From Nageia nagi (lineage: Eukaryota; Pinophyta), in NCBI GenBank assembly GCA_050084985.1, contig JBITNC010000001.1:136710001-136774000 (forward strand): a stretch of DNA of 64,000 nucleotides, given 5' to 3'. The translations under genes were made by a program, and so were the position numbers. Position 1 is the stretch's first letter. Each line of letters begins with the position of its first letter. The notes below the pieces were generated by a model, which worked only from the letters and a program-made list of their open reading frames with translations, ran no database searches and was not told where the DNA came from. Positions 12,246-24,600 of this stretch are shown in pieces.

Positions 12246-13680
12246 ATGGACATACAAAGAGATATAGCCTTGAATAATTATCTAGGTAAATTTGATGGAT
12301 GGAAAATATGTGTTAAATAAGAAAATATTGATATATATATATATATATATAGGGTTGTATACTTTTTGGGTTTTCAACATTATCAAGAACAAATACACAA
12401 GATAAATTTTTTATGTTTGTATTGGCCTATAGTTGCACCTAGAATTGTATTAGATTATTCTTTTAACAATTGAGTGTTAGATATTGCAGTTCATAATCCT
12501 CAAAAACTAGATGGGATCTTAGAATGGATAAATCATCTTGTTGGAGACTTATGTCATCAAAAACTAGTATATCTTTTTTTCCATGTTTTTCTTCAAACCT
12601 CAATAGTTTAAAGAGATAAAACAAAAGATTAATCAACAATTTTATTGACTAAATTCAAGGTTTCTTCTCTCTTCTTTTCATAATAATAAAGGAAAAATTA
12701 AACAATGAAATGACTAGAAGTCCTAAAATAAGCATATTTTTAGTTTGATTACATTGGTCAAACTTTCATGGATAGATATGCAGGAAATGTTTACATGAAG
12801 TTACTTCAAAAAATTCCTACACTCATTGCTCATTTTCTTGATTTACCAAAAGAAATGCAATTAGTGATAGTGATGAAATATTTTGAAAATTTTACATTAA
12901 ATGCATGGGAATTAAAAATAAATGATTCAAAAGTTGTAATCAAAGTTAAAGCACAAGAAATGTGGATGGAACAAGAATATGAATTTTTTTCATTACAATG
13001 GTTCCATCTACATTGGCTTTATGAAAAAACCACAATATTGATAGATTATGTTGAAGATATCAATATCAAAGTTATGTGATGTTCTTTCATCTAAAATTCA
13101 TTTTTTTCTAATCAAGTATTATCATATCTCATGCTATCCTTCACAAATAATGAAATTGTATATAAATATAGTTCATTATTTAGTAATAATTATTGTGTAA
13201 ATAATATTGTAAATATAAAAACATGATTTGAACAAATTATTCATTACTTGGATGAAAGGAAATGAATTAAGAAAGCTATTCAAAAATATTATTTAATGAC
13301 TATCAATAGTAAGAGTACCATTTCCATTGTAGGGCATCTCATTCCATAGTCCTCATTATCAACTTCTCCACTACCACTAGTACCACCACCACTTGATTCA
13401 TTATACCCTACATATATACCCTCCTTTTTTATGATTCCTAAGGTACATACTGAAGCTTCAACTTCATCTATGAACCTAAGAGAGTTATTAGAAAGTTCAA
13501 GCCAAAACCTAGACCATCACCTCCATTGCTTGTTTCATATCCCATTTGCTTTCAATCATCCATTCTAGGATAAGCTCATCTTAACCTTTGATTGAAGCCT
13601 CCTTATTATTACTACTTGATTCATGTACATTGGGTTATTTGTAATAAATCCATATGCCAATGCCATTTGAGGATTGTAAA
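12246..13680 (+). pseudogene. Unrecognised sense ORF downstream of integrase (element A copy)
   Basis: Two coding blocks and a proline-rich tail align with 49,986-51,420 of element BC. Block 1 (about 12,246-12,560) holds NNYLGKFDGWK, LCLYWPIVAPRI and NHLVGDLCHQKLVY. Block 2 is an open 103-residue frame (12,768-13,079) with AHFLDLPKEMQLVI, MKYFEN, NAWELKIN and ILIDYVEDINIK. The tail near 13,370-13,500 reads SPLPLVPPPLDSLYPTYIPS and PKVHT. Differences from BC are mostly conservative (I/V, K/R, D/E, L/I), which argues for past translation in this frame. I recognise no domain, signal peptide or clear membrane segment. The ATG at 12,246 is ATT in BC, so the true start is uncertain. The blocks may be exons. 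Position fits an envelope-like or accessory gene, but no function can be assigned. Confidence 0.6.
12331..12351. repeat. (AT)n microsatellite
   Basis: A pure AT run of about 21 bp inside block 1 of the sense ORF. BC has only ATTTACATAGATAGG at this point, so the run expanded in A. Confidence 0.9.
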
Positions 13681-13884
13681 TTGTTTTTTGTCATCTTAAC
13701 AAAAATACAAATATCAAAAAACATACAAAATATATAAAAAAAATGATAAAAATGTGTCTCTTGTATATATGTGTTGTATATATAGCTTGAAATATTTGGA
13801 TGTTTATTAATTATTTTTACAAAAATGAAAGCCTTATATTAGATTTCCTACTTCAATAGCTAAAGTTTGCATTTAATATTGTAG

Positions 13885-14580
13885 GTGTCTAGTGGCATTC
13901 AACACACATATGTCATGAGTCATCGTCATTATGTTTTTGAACCCATAAATCAACATATAGTTTATTTGTACCACATTCCATCTATTATTTTGCAATTATC
14001 TTCCCTTCATAGCCCATGTTTACCTAGCACTCATATAGAAAGCCATCCCCTATCACTTGATGCAAATACAAATCACTTTTTTGAGTTACCTGATGGTGGT
14101 CAACATAAAATCCTATTTGTGGCATCCTTTTAAATATTTTAAATATATCCCATATAGCCTATCATTCCTTCAAAAGTTCCTTTTGGGTGAGCATTACCAT
14201 TAATCATGAACCATGTTGGGGAACCTGCATAATTTATGACATAGTTTGATGAATAATTTCTCCAAAACCTTATTTACTTATTTTCTAGAGCAAGCTTCAT
14301 ATGAAGGATTACAATCAACCCCTGTGTCAATATATTCTTTTCTTAACTCATTACATTTAATGGTCCACCATCATTACACCCTTGTGAATCATTTGACATA
14401 CTTACCATTGCCCATGTAATAGCACAAAATATTTTTTATTAGAATTCTATGTTTTCTATTTCTATCACCCATCATATAACACGCTAGTTTATTAATCATG
14501 CTATTTGTACATTATGTATTTTTCACCCCATCTCTCATAGTTAGTTTTTGTGATCCTTGATGCAGCATGGATTTAATCAT
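13885..14580 (-). pseudogene. Second antisense ORF of element A (unrecognised)
   Basis: Read on the minus strand from about 14,575, the frame gives GSQKLTMRDG, NSMINK, IKNILCYYMGN, WWTIKCNE, YIDTGVDCNPSYEA and, after a 1-bp slip, GSPTWFMINGNAHPKGTFEG (14,167-14,235). The same frame in BC gives MRNG, NSMINR, IKNIYNYYVRN, WWTIKINE, WIDTGINDNPPYE and GSLTWSMVNNHAHPKG. The substitutions are mainly conservative, and the last block is open on this strand in both copies, while the sense strand shares a TGA there. It lies downstream of the antisense plant-mobile-domain ORF on the same strand. The end is unclear and may reach about 13,890, where an 82-residue plus-strand frame also exists. No family recognised. 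Confidence 0.5.
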
Positions 14581-15800
14581 AAAGAATTAGATGAGGATAA
14601 AAAAATGAAAAAAATATAAAATTATAAAATACAAAAATTTATACACACACAAATTATATTTCTAAAGCATCTTAGCTATTGGGTGTGCTATCCTATGTAT
14701 CCATAACATACCATTATGTTAATTTTATTTTGTCTATTAATTCCATCATTATAAAATTGGTAAGTATCAAACATGATGATTGTAGTAAATCACCAAGTTA
14801 TATATACAAACCATACATCCATCCACATATTACTCATATATATAGTTGTATGTATAAATAAATAGTTTATGAATATAATATTCATGTTTGATATTGTCAA
14901 AATATCTTCTGCAAAGTTTTTGAAACTTAGGATGATAAATGAATATAACTTTGATACATTTTTTAGGATACTATGAACTCATACACTTTAACATATTTTA
15001 AAAAACTTGAAACAATGAAAAATAAGATGTTACTTGAGCATAATTTCAATTGATTATTCACCCTATTATTTCAATTCATCTTGAACCTAAGAGATAGGAA
15101 GAAAAAAAAGATAAGTAGAAAAAATAAATAGAGAAAAAGGATTCAAATAAGATATTAAAAAAAAATGAAGAAAAAAAGATAGAGAAAAAAGATTCAAAAT
15201 TATGAAAAGATTCAAAATATATTAAAAAAAAAAAAAAAAAAAATTCTTGGGTGATTACAATATCCTCTATTGAGGCTATGAACACCTAACTAGCAATAGA
15301 GCAAGGCTATAATGGGATCTAGGGGTTAGTCTTCATTGAGGCTATGGATTCCTATTTGGCAATGAGGTATACCTTACAAAGTGGTGGCATGTCCTAGTGT
15401 TGGAATTCAAGATGAGGGGACACAATGGAGATAGTTAGATTAGAAATAGGAGGAATCACTATATAACCAAGTAAAATAGATCCCCCCTCTATCTAAAAAA
15501 TTCTCCATTCATCAATTGCCCATGGCTAGCATCTACTAAACTAGAGGACCTAATGGATCCTTGGATAGGAAAGGGGCATCTAGAAGAGGGTTGATGATGG
15601 ACCTCTATACATTTCATATAGATGAATCAACTTACATATTTTATGCTCTTGAAACATTAAATTTGCAAGAATCAAGAGAAGAAAATGAACATCATTGCAT
15701 CATCCCTAGTAGATGAAACCAAAATAAAATATTATTTGATAAAGTTAATTTGAATATCTTGTTCAATACACTTCTTTATCATATTATACATTTCAATCTA

Positions 15801-15863
<63 letters not shown>

Positions 15864-16636
15864 GATCTTGGTAGTGTATTACAATTTTATGTTTGATATT
15901 TAAATAGTTATACCATTCATTCATATTCATTTTCCATGAGTTTACATTTACAACTTCCTAAATCCATATGTTCATACATTCATACCATTCCACATATATA
16001 TGTTTTTCCACTATTTGCATTCAAGACCACATGTATAAATAGCCAAGAATGGAAATGATGATATTTGGTTTTGTATTATTTTAAATAAAATCTTATCCTA
16101 ATTTTGTCATTATAATAAATATAATGATGAAAATAATAAAAAATTAAATTGATTAATATTGCATCATCCATCAATTATGATCACATCATATAGTAACAAT
16201 ATATCCATTAAATTAAAAAGCAACATCATTGTTCTAACATACTATGATAATGTAAACTAATATCAAACATTCTATCAATATAAAATATAACAACAAAATC
16301 AAACATAATTTCTAAACATTCACATATATGGAATCTCAAATATATCATCTACTAAAAACAACACATGATAATATTAGAAAAGTAATAACTTATCAAATCA
16401 TTATCATAGGAAGAACAAATATAAGCATGAGTATCAAAATATATCATCATGTATATATCAAAAAATGATAATATAAGTCCACCTCTTGGCCATCACATAA
16501 CATCCATCTAATACATTTAATAAAACCAATTATGATATCCATGATAAAAATGAATATAATGTATCAACATCAATTAATATAAGTCCATAACATATTAACA
16601 AATTCTGATCATAAAATAACATGAATTACTAAGTGT
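14581..16636. other. Noncoding spacer between the antisense ORFs of element A
   Basis: AT-rich DNA that aligns in order with 52,380-54,157 of BC. It holds a purine-rich stretch ending in a long A-run (15,090-15,242), an (AT)n array and a CAT/ATCATA-rich block (16,100-16,620) just beyond the stop of the antisense plant-mobile-domain ORF. Minus-strand open frames in the A-rich part are composition artefacts. Confidence 0.6.
15803..15861. repeat. (AT)n microsatellite
   Basis: About 58 bp of uninterrupted AT. BC carries an (AT)n array at the equivalent place (53,563-53,604), so the seed is older than the split of the two elements. Confidence 0.95.
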
Positions 16637-18665
16637 TCAATTCTTAGGGGCATCCTCATACTTGCCACCCTCATCACTAGCATGACCACTAGTCTCAATC
16701 ATCTCTTATCTTCTCTGCACTAAAGGAATAACAATACTCCTCTCTCATCTTGTTTCTCTAAGCTTTGATGATTCATGTTTATGGTGAGAGAACTAGCAAT
16801 AACACTCCTACTAGGAGAAGCTACAGCCCTACCTCATCCACTCTATGCACTAGTATCACCCTATTTTCCATTAACTCTCATGGAAGGAAGTGAAACAAAT
16901 GTTGAAAGGAACATAACTAAGAGGAGGAATAGGATACTATAAATTGGATGCATATGTAGGAACAACCACTAGTTGAGTGTTAGAAATGCCATGGTAGTAG
17001 TACCTTTGCCTACATATATATTTGATAAAGGTATATGAGTATCTCTACATACCCATTGCAATATCCTTAAGGCCTTTTTGTTGTTGTAAATATTGAACCA
17101 TAGCTTGGGCCATATCTTTCTTATTCCTATATCTATCATGATATAACCTATAACAAAGCCCATACTCCTCCTAATGTCTAAGTTGATGCAATTGAGCTTG
17201 CAAGGACTCATTTTCCTAGTATGAATGATCAAGTAATTATTATTATTACCTTAGTAAACAATTGAGCTCATTAATCTCACCAAGTAAGAAGCCATAGTTG
17301 TGAACCTGTGGTGTTGTTCCCTTCTCCTCTAGAGCCCTCTCACCTATAACAACATCTCCTTAGCCTAAAACTTCATATCTAGAATATCCTCAATAGGATC
17401 CATTTCTACATCATTCTCCTCCTCCATACCAATCCCTAGACTAGGATCCTCTACACACTATCATACTCAAAAACCTTGGTTTCCCTTCTCAACCTCTTCA
17501 AGCTCATCCTACCACTAGGTAGAAAAAACCTCTATAACCCTACCATCATTTGCATCTACCTCCTCATCAATATCCTTATCACATGTAGGATCAATATTAG
17601 CATAGACCAAAGGCTCAAGAGCCTCCACAAGAAGAATGCCCTCTCTCTCATACCTCATAGGATATTGAGGAATACCCTGCATAAGACCAAACTAGTGTCT
17701 AATGTACTCAAACTAAAAATACTCTAGAAAATCTATCTACCAACCACTAAAAACCCCTTTCCTATCAAATACATATTAGCTCCACCTCCAAATCATCCCA
17801 TGCTAGATACTAATGATAAGGATAAAATCAAACATGGTCAAGTACAAGCTATCTAAGCATAATATGGTAGAAATGTAATTATCTCCTAATGTTGTTAGTA
17901 GAAAGAATTTAAAAGTCCTCCCCCATCTCAAAATGCTCACTAGATACTCAACATTATTTGTAAAACTAGGAATATAAAGTCCATGAGGATGTACAATAGT
18001 AATGTGCTCATAAGCCCATACCTGAAGTGTGATCATAACTAATAATGACATCATATGATCCTATGAGTAAAAGAATAGCTCTCTATAGCCCTGAGCCAAC
18101 AAAGTGGGAGCCTAAGAAAATATGATGCCATGCTACATTGTATTTGTAATTATGGGAAGCCATGACCATTGGAATTGATTAGTACTTGTGTTAGGTAAAT
18201 CATTGCACTAGATCAAACCCATTAAGAAAGAGAACTTGATGCTCCCTTATTATTCCTCACACCAATACTAAAAGTATCTAATCCAACCAGAGTTGATCTT
18301 ATACATAATATAAGCTACTTCATTAGTACATACAAATAGGATATAACTGGCCTAACATCATCCCTTTCAATAATATGCTAAATCCATTGGCCATGAATGG
18401 GAAAGTGGTAGAGATGATGGATGTCCTAAACTATGATAGTCATCTCTGCTATCAAGAGATGGATAATAGAAGTGGTGGAATCCCACCTCTCAAGCAAGGC
18501 TACCATGAGAGGATACTACCAATGAACATTAACCATGAAGGTATCAACTTTAAAACCCACACTCTAAAAAAAAGTATGGTTTGAAATAGTAAGAAATGGA
18601 TGTCCCTCTTGAAGAGTGGTGGGATAACAACCCCTAGTCTTGAAAATATGTCAAACCTAGAATGA
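16637..18665 (-). pseudogene. Antisense plant-mobile-domain (PMD) ORF of element A
   Basis: On the minus strand the N-terminal part reads GLTYFQD, SVGFKVDTFMVNVHW, LMVALLERWDSTT (about 18,490-18,472), EMTIIV and HFPIHGQWI. This is the start of the plant mobile domain, whose usual form is LVxRWRPETHTFHLP, EMTITLxDV, LGLPIxG. The C-terminus ends ETSGHASDEGGKYEDAPKN before the stop at 16,639-16,637; a similar acidic end occurs in BC. PMD proteins include MAIN/MAIL1 and many transposon-borne copies, and antisense PMD ORFs between pol and 3' LTR are known in Tat elements. The role in the element is unknown. Many stops and frameshifts. Plus-strand frames at 17,476-17,727 and 18,375-18,584 are shadows. 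Confidence 0.85.
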
Positions 18666-20580
18666 ATAGTAAACTAAGCTAAGTCAAAAGGAAATTTACT
18701 CAAAGGTTGAACATCAATGATAAAAAAAACAAGTCATAGAGTCACCTATGTTCATTGGCTAGATGCAATGACCATAAAACCCTTTAGCTCTAGCTGATAA
18801 CCATAATCAAAATCCCTAAAAAATTCCAAAAACAACAAAACTAGACTAAATGCAAAAATTAAACAATTAAAAATATCCTAAATATAAAAATAAATAACCC
18901 AATAGTTTATATTTTTTATTTTAGCCACAAAAACTAAATTATTAAACAAAAAATTAAAATACCCTACTTCATCCATGATTTGCCTCATCTAGATAGTTGG
19001 TCTCCTCCTTGATGGCATTTTGATTAATGAAAAGTGATGAGGTAGCCAAATAGTTAGTCAATAGAGAAGAGAGTGGAACAAGCTAACAAAGTTATGGAAA
19101 ATAGTAAAATAAAAATGAGAAAATGAAAACTCATATTTATTTTTTTATTTCATTCATGATCTTAGACATCGATAATTTTATTTCGAATTCTAGTGACTTA
19201 GATGAAACACTGACAACTAGACCCAAACATAAAAAACCACTTAAAATAAAAAACTAGAAAAATGATAAAAATAAAAAAATTTGTAAGCCCTCGTACTAGT
19301 ATCTCATTATGAGTTCCAATTAAGGTAATACCAAAATATGTGACCATACAAATATATATACAAAAAAATATATAAATCTCTCTTTAGGAATCTCATCATT
19401 GATCCTTGATAAGGTAATAAAATGTGTGCAAAACAAAATGAGAAAGCCTCCTACCTGTTAAATTGACCAGACTAACATGTATAAAAGTGATTGAATCTCA
19501 TAAATGATTCAATATTTGAGAAATCAAATATGATTTAAAATCATGATATGATGTTTTGCATAAGATCATCAGGTACCCTTGCTAATAGGATAAACAATAG
19601 TAAAATCAAATTAATTATATACATGAAACAAGCTTACTATCATGTACTGGCTTCAACATATGGAGACAAACTTTAGTATTTTCATATAAATACCATAAAA
19701 TATAATAAAGTATGGATATAGACACAAGTAAAATATTGGTATACACCATAATGGGTTCAAAACATTTCATGTGCAAAAGATTAGAACATGAGTTGATCAT
19801 GATTCAACCAATCAAGTTTGACTTATTCAAGAGATTAGGTCAATTTTAAGCATCAACTTAGGAATAAAACCTACATGTTAGGGAACTTGAACAAACCTAT
19901 TTTTATTTTTAGATAAGCAAAAAATATGAAAACTCTTAAGCCCTCCCTCTAATGTCTCATCATGAGTCCTTAACAGGGAAACATTAAGAAAATGTCCCTT
20001 CATGATTCCTTGATGGGATAATCACTATACTATAGCCCTCATCCTAAATATTCAATGTTTAAAAAAAATGATGAAAAGTGTGTCAAATATAAAATTAGAA
20101 AGCCTCTTATTATCATTTTGACAAACACAACATGTTTTGGAAAAATTAACACTTATGAGTGATCCAAATTTTGAAAACTTAAACATGACTAAATATATAG
20201 TATGAACTTTTTTGCAAGATCATCATGTAATCTTGCTACCAAGAAGAAAATTAGAATAATCAAAATAATTGCATTCACAAAGTAAGCTTCCTTATCACAT
20301 ACTAGATTATGAAAATGGAGTTGAGCTAGCATTTAGTATAGTGATACACACAAGTTTTACTCTGATAATACAACAACATTATTTTCAAAATGCTTCAAAT
20401 ACAAAAAGTTAAAACTAAATTTAATCATGATTCAAGCAATCAAATTTTCCTTATTCTAGAGAGTATGTCAATCCAAAATATTGACTAGAGTCAAAACCAT
20501 AAGTTAAGAAACTTGAATACAACCACCTTCAAAAAGGTAAATTTTTGAATTATCCCCCACGTACAATTATCGAATAATTC
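18666..20580 (+). other. 3' untranslated region of element A with tandem duplication
   Basis: No coding signal. From about 19,283 to 20,530 there are two diverged units of roughly 640 bp (about 19,283-19,925 and 19,926-20,530). Each runs through AAGCCCTC, ATTGATCCTTGATAAGG-like, AGAAAGCCTC, TTGACCAGACTAACATGT-like, GCAAGATCATCATGTA-like, AGCTTCCTTATCACAT-like and CAATCAAGTTTGACTTATTC-like blocks in the same order. The same two-unit structure exists in BC. Confidence 0.75.
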
Positions 20581-20594
20581 AAAAAGGGGAAAAA
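20581..20594 (+). promoter_or_regulatory. Polypurine tract of element A
   Basis: AAAAAGGGGAAAAA directly precedes the LTR start and would prime plus-strand DNA synthesis. The equivalent site in BC is AAAAGGAAAAAAA (58,221-58,233). Confidence 0.85.
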
Positions 20595-21537
20595 TTTAGA
20601 TACCTAAAAATTACCCCTCTTTCAAAAATCAAAATAAGGATAAAAAAATAAAGCATTATTATAAATTTATAATAAATGCCAAATACCAACATCTGACTCG
20701 CATTATTATAAATTTATAATAAATGCCAAATACCAACATCTGACTCCAAATGTTGGCAACTCAAGCTAGATGCTAGTGTTTGATTCCCATATGTCAGTAA
20801 GTCTATGATTGGAAAAATCAAATTAAAAATAGTAAGTTGTTAAATTACTTGGTTACAAAGCTATGGATCAAGGATGACTCATCATAAACCTTGGATATTC
20901 AAGATTTGGATCATCATTAGCATAAGATTGGATAACCTTTTTTTCCTAATTTTTATGTCCAAACTAGAAACTTTTCCATTTTTCTCATTCTATAAATAAA
21001 AGTCTTCAACATTAAAGAAAAGGAACCAAATTCAAAGTAAAGGAGCTCTGATAAAATTCATCTAGAACCTTACTGAGTTGAGTACTTTAGTTTGATGCTT
21101 TTTACATATTTATTTTGCTTTAATATCATGTTTTTATGAGTGAACAAGTATGTTTGATGTGTTTATTATTTGCATGTATGTAGGGTACACATGTGTGGAA
21201 AAATGGAGCTATTGAGGACATTTAGATAGAGAATATCAAATACTATTTATAGGCTTGTAGGAGAAGGATTGAGAGCTTGCCACTACTAATACTAGCAATT
21301 GGAGGTTAGATGCCAATAATTGAAACTAACCACCAATGATTGCACTAGGATGCCAACAACTTTGCAAATGATCATAGAGGCCAAAAAAACCATTTTGTAA
21401 AAGCCATTATGACAAGACACAATGAATCCAAATATTCATAACTACATATTTAAGGTCTATACAAGAGCAATAAAATATATATTTATTTTAATATTATTTG
21501 TCTTATTTTCTATCAGGTTTGCTTTTTGGGTAGTACA
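20595..21537 (+). mobile_element. 3' LTR of element A
   Basis: It starts TTTAGATACCT (from TGTTGACACCC as in BC), ends TAGTACA, and aligns along its length with the two BC LTRs (29,935-30,837 and 58,234-59,151). TATAAATAA near 20,991 is in the same place as TATATAAATA in the BC 5' LTR, a likely core promoter. The first terminal dinucleotide has decayed. CAAAT follows as the presumed target duplication. Confidence 0.85.
20653..20746. repeat. Perfect 47-bp tandem duplication in the LTR of A
   Basis: The units 20,653-20,699 and 20,700-20,746 are identical, starting GCATTATTATAAATTTATAA and ending CAACATCTGACTC. The BC LTRs have one copy of this region. Identity within an otherwise decayed element means the duplication is young. 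Confidence 0.95.
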
Positions 21538-21699
21538 CAAATAACTAACTCATAATTTAATGAAAGGATACATAAAAAAGGGATAAATAAAGAGCACATA
21601 ATAATACCTTGCTAGTCAAAATTGGGAAAACAAGAAAGACCCTCTCCTTATTTTCCATTCTAGTATTTGTAGACCAAAAGAAGGACAACTATCATCAAC

Positions 21700-24600
21700 T
21701 TCTTGATGTTGTTAAAAAACTTGCTTACCAAAAAATATGCTTCCACTAATTTGCATTTCAAAAATATTCTTATTCTACCTTTAAACCATACCTAAGGTGT
21801 CTCTTTCACCACCTTAAATGCTTATGCTAGAAGATTCCATTTAAGTAGTTGAAATTTTGGCATGTGTTACAATTTCTTTGACCACTTGAAAATATCTACC
21901 TTGGTGCCATGCACCCAAACTCCATATTTGTTACTCATCTTATACATTTTTGCCAGCTTATCCCACACTAGCACTTTGCTCATAAAGCTTAATGTCTTCT
22001 TTTGAAAAAGACAACAACTGATTCATTATACCTTGTACTTATGCTATGAAGTCCTCTTTTGTTGGCTTTGTTATTATATTTACACCTATATTCTCCCACT
22101 TATCCTTTATTCCTTTGACCTCTTCTAACTTTTTAGAAATACACATTTGTAATTTAGTCTTTAGAAAATCAAAGTCTTGAAGCATGAATATTCTTTCATT
22201 AAAGGTAAATGGGAAATCTAGCATCCTTTTATAAAAAAGACTCATAAATTTCCTATTGATATGTTGGTAGATATTTTAAATGGTGTATCTCTCTTGTACC
22301 TTCTTATTTACTAAGAGATTCATGAAGCATAACATCTCATCCATCTCCTACAAATCAACTGCCATGCTAACCATCTTATCAATTATGGAATTATACCTCA
22401 TTAATAAATCATTAGCAACTTGGGCTCCTTATCCTTCAGGATTGACCTCCTACATAATAATATTTGGGATTTCTACTATAGTACTTTGAAACCTAGGCAA
22501 GGTTGTAGGCATCTCCTCCATTGGTTTCTTACCTTTATCAATTCCTATGTCTTCTATCTATACCAATTGTTCCTATTCTACTTCTTCTTTGAGTAATTCT
22601 TCCACATGAATTGTTGAATTAGAATATTGGTCCTATTCATATGAGCCTTTGTTACCTCTTCAATTAAGGGTTGTTCATCTTCATGTTTCTTTTTGATGAC
22701 CAAGTTCCTTTGAAATATTTTTATGCCTCTTGCAATTGTCAATGAAGGCTCTTCTATTTTTAACTTCTTGGTGATATGTTTTTCCATAATACCTTGCAAT
22801 TCAAAGTGATATCCTAGGCCAATTGAGAAAATTGAGCCTTTTATATGAAGTTTATGTATTTTCCTTATATTCGTTTCCTAAAATTCATCATCAATTTAAT
22901 TTCCATAGGAATAACTCAAGCTTTTTCCACCTCTATTAAAATTGTATCCATTTTCTTAGAATGTTCCACTATGGTCTAATATTCCTAATAAGGAATTATC
23001 ACTTGAGGGATGTCCTTTTCATCACTAAGGCTTGAGATATTGCAAGATTTTTTTTTGTAGCATCTTGTTTAATTTCCTAAGCAACTTTCTAAATGGGATG
23101 ACCAAATTAGATGACTATTTCATTTGGTGCCTCATCTAATCTATCAATGATTTATTTTTCTTGTTCACTTGGGTCAATATCCATTGGTTGGATTCTAGTG
23201 TAAATCCTATATATAGTTCCACTTCTTAATTCTTCCAACTTTTTATAAATATAAGTAATTGAGGATATTCTAGATTTAATTCTTCTTATTGGATGATGTT
23301 TCTCCCAATATGCCTCCAAATCTTCATCATTATTGATGGTATCCTTAAATGCAAAAGGTTCATGTCCAATCATGTAAGCTTTTAGCTTCTTATGGGCTGT
23401 AGAAAAATGTCCATAAGGATCAAAACCTCTCTATTCTACCTCTAAAAAATAATATACATCTATACTATAAATTATGCTCAAGAATGACTTAGCACTCTAA
23501 TAAGTTGAATGAACAAGTTCATAGGGATACTTCATAAAGCCCACCTTCCCTTCTTTTAATTTAATTGAAGACTTTAAATTTTAACATACCTATTGGATTG
23601 CTTCTTCATACAATATATAATATAGAAAAAAATTTGGGAGTACCTTGGGTTGGAGATTCCCTCTATATAATCTTGATATACATAGACTCCTCTAAGAGCA
23701 CCACTTCTACGACCTTGTCTTCATGAAAGAAATTAAAAAAATATGAAGAAATTCTAGGAATTGTGTTGGTAAATTTAGCATATACTAGTTTTAAGAAATG
23801 ATCACATAACCAAGTAAAATCATTGAACTCTTCATGAATTATAGGTGCAAACTCTTGAATATACCCCTCCACTACTCCTGCTAGTAATTCAAGGTCCTTA
23901 AGGATATTTTGTTTCATTTGGCCAACTATTATATGTACAAATAAAGAATATCCTATAAACTTGAGTGGTTTGTAATTTTGATAATCCCTTTTACACTAAA
24001 CTAGTTTCCTATACATTCTTTATCACAAAAATATTTCCCAATCATATACATTTAGAGGTGAGAGAAAAATCTATACAATAAATGGTAAATATCTCTCTTT
24101 ACCCACCTATGTGATACCTTTCCCAATAGATAGCTAATATTTATGATATAGTACTATGCCCAACTTTTAAATGAATATAGGTTGAGAAAGAATGAATTTT
24201 TTCCAAAGAAAACTTCATCATGTATAAAAAACTTAGATAGCTTGAGATCACTATATAACCAAAGCCCATTCTTTATGCAAAAGTAAGATTAAGGGGCTTA
24301 CCTTTCTTGGATAGGTGAAAATACTTTGTATTTGGGTCGGATGTAGGGAAAAAACTATCTTTTCATCATCTTCTTTGAAAATCATTTTACCTGAATTATA
24401 TCTCTGTATCATTCATGTCATGAAATTTGATGAAAAGTGGACCCCAGAGCACACCATCTCTCCTAATTCTAACTCCCATCTATTACAAAGTGGCTTTTGT
24501 GATTTTGCATTCTCCTTTGTCCATATAAATAACCTCTTGAGTTCTCTTTGATCATATTCCAAGGTATCATGCATTCCTTTATATCTACTTTCTAGGGGAT

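Larger units (their letters stand above)
1500..21537 (+). mobile_element. Element A: degenerate Tat-type Ty3/gypsy retrotransposon, 5' end unresolved
   Basis: In order on the + strand it shows the Gag zinc-knuckle region (interrupted by a LINE), protease, reverse transcriptase, RNase H, a second archaeal-type RNase H, an integrase remnant, a sense accessory ORF, two antisense ORFs, a polypurine tract (20,581-20,594) and a 3' LTR (20,595-21,537). The dual RNase H and the antisense plant-mobile-domain ORF are hallmarks of the Tat lineage. No 5' LTR or primer-binding site is visible, so the left boundary is approximate. The five bases after the LTR, CAAAT, should be the target duplication, but its partner is not in view. 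Large deletions have removed the polymerase active site and the integrase core. Confidence 0.85.

Noticed and set aside
15076-15285. Minus-strand Phe-rich 'membrane' protein
   Set aside because: The frame is the complement of an A-rich purine tract; apparent hydrophobicity comes from poly-T codons.
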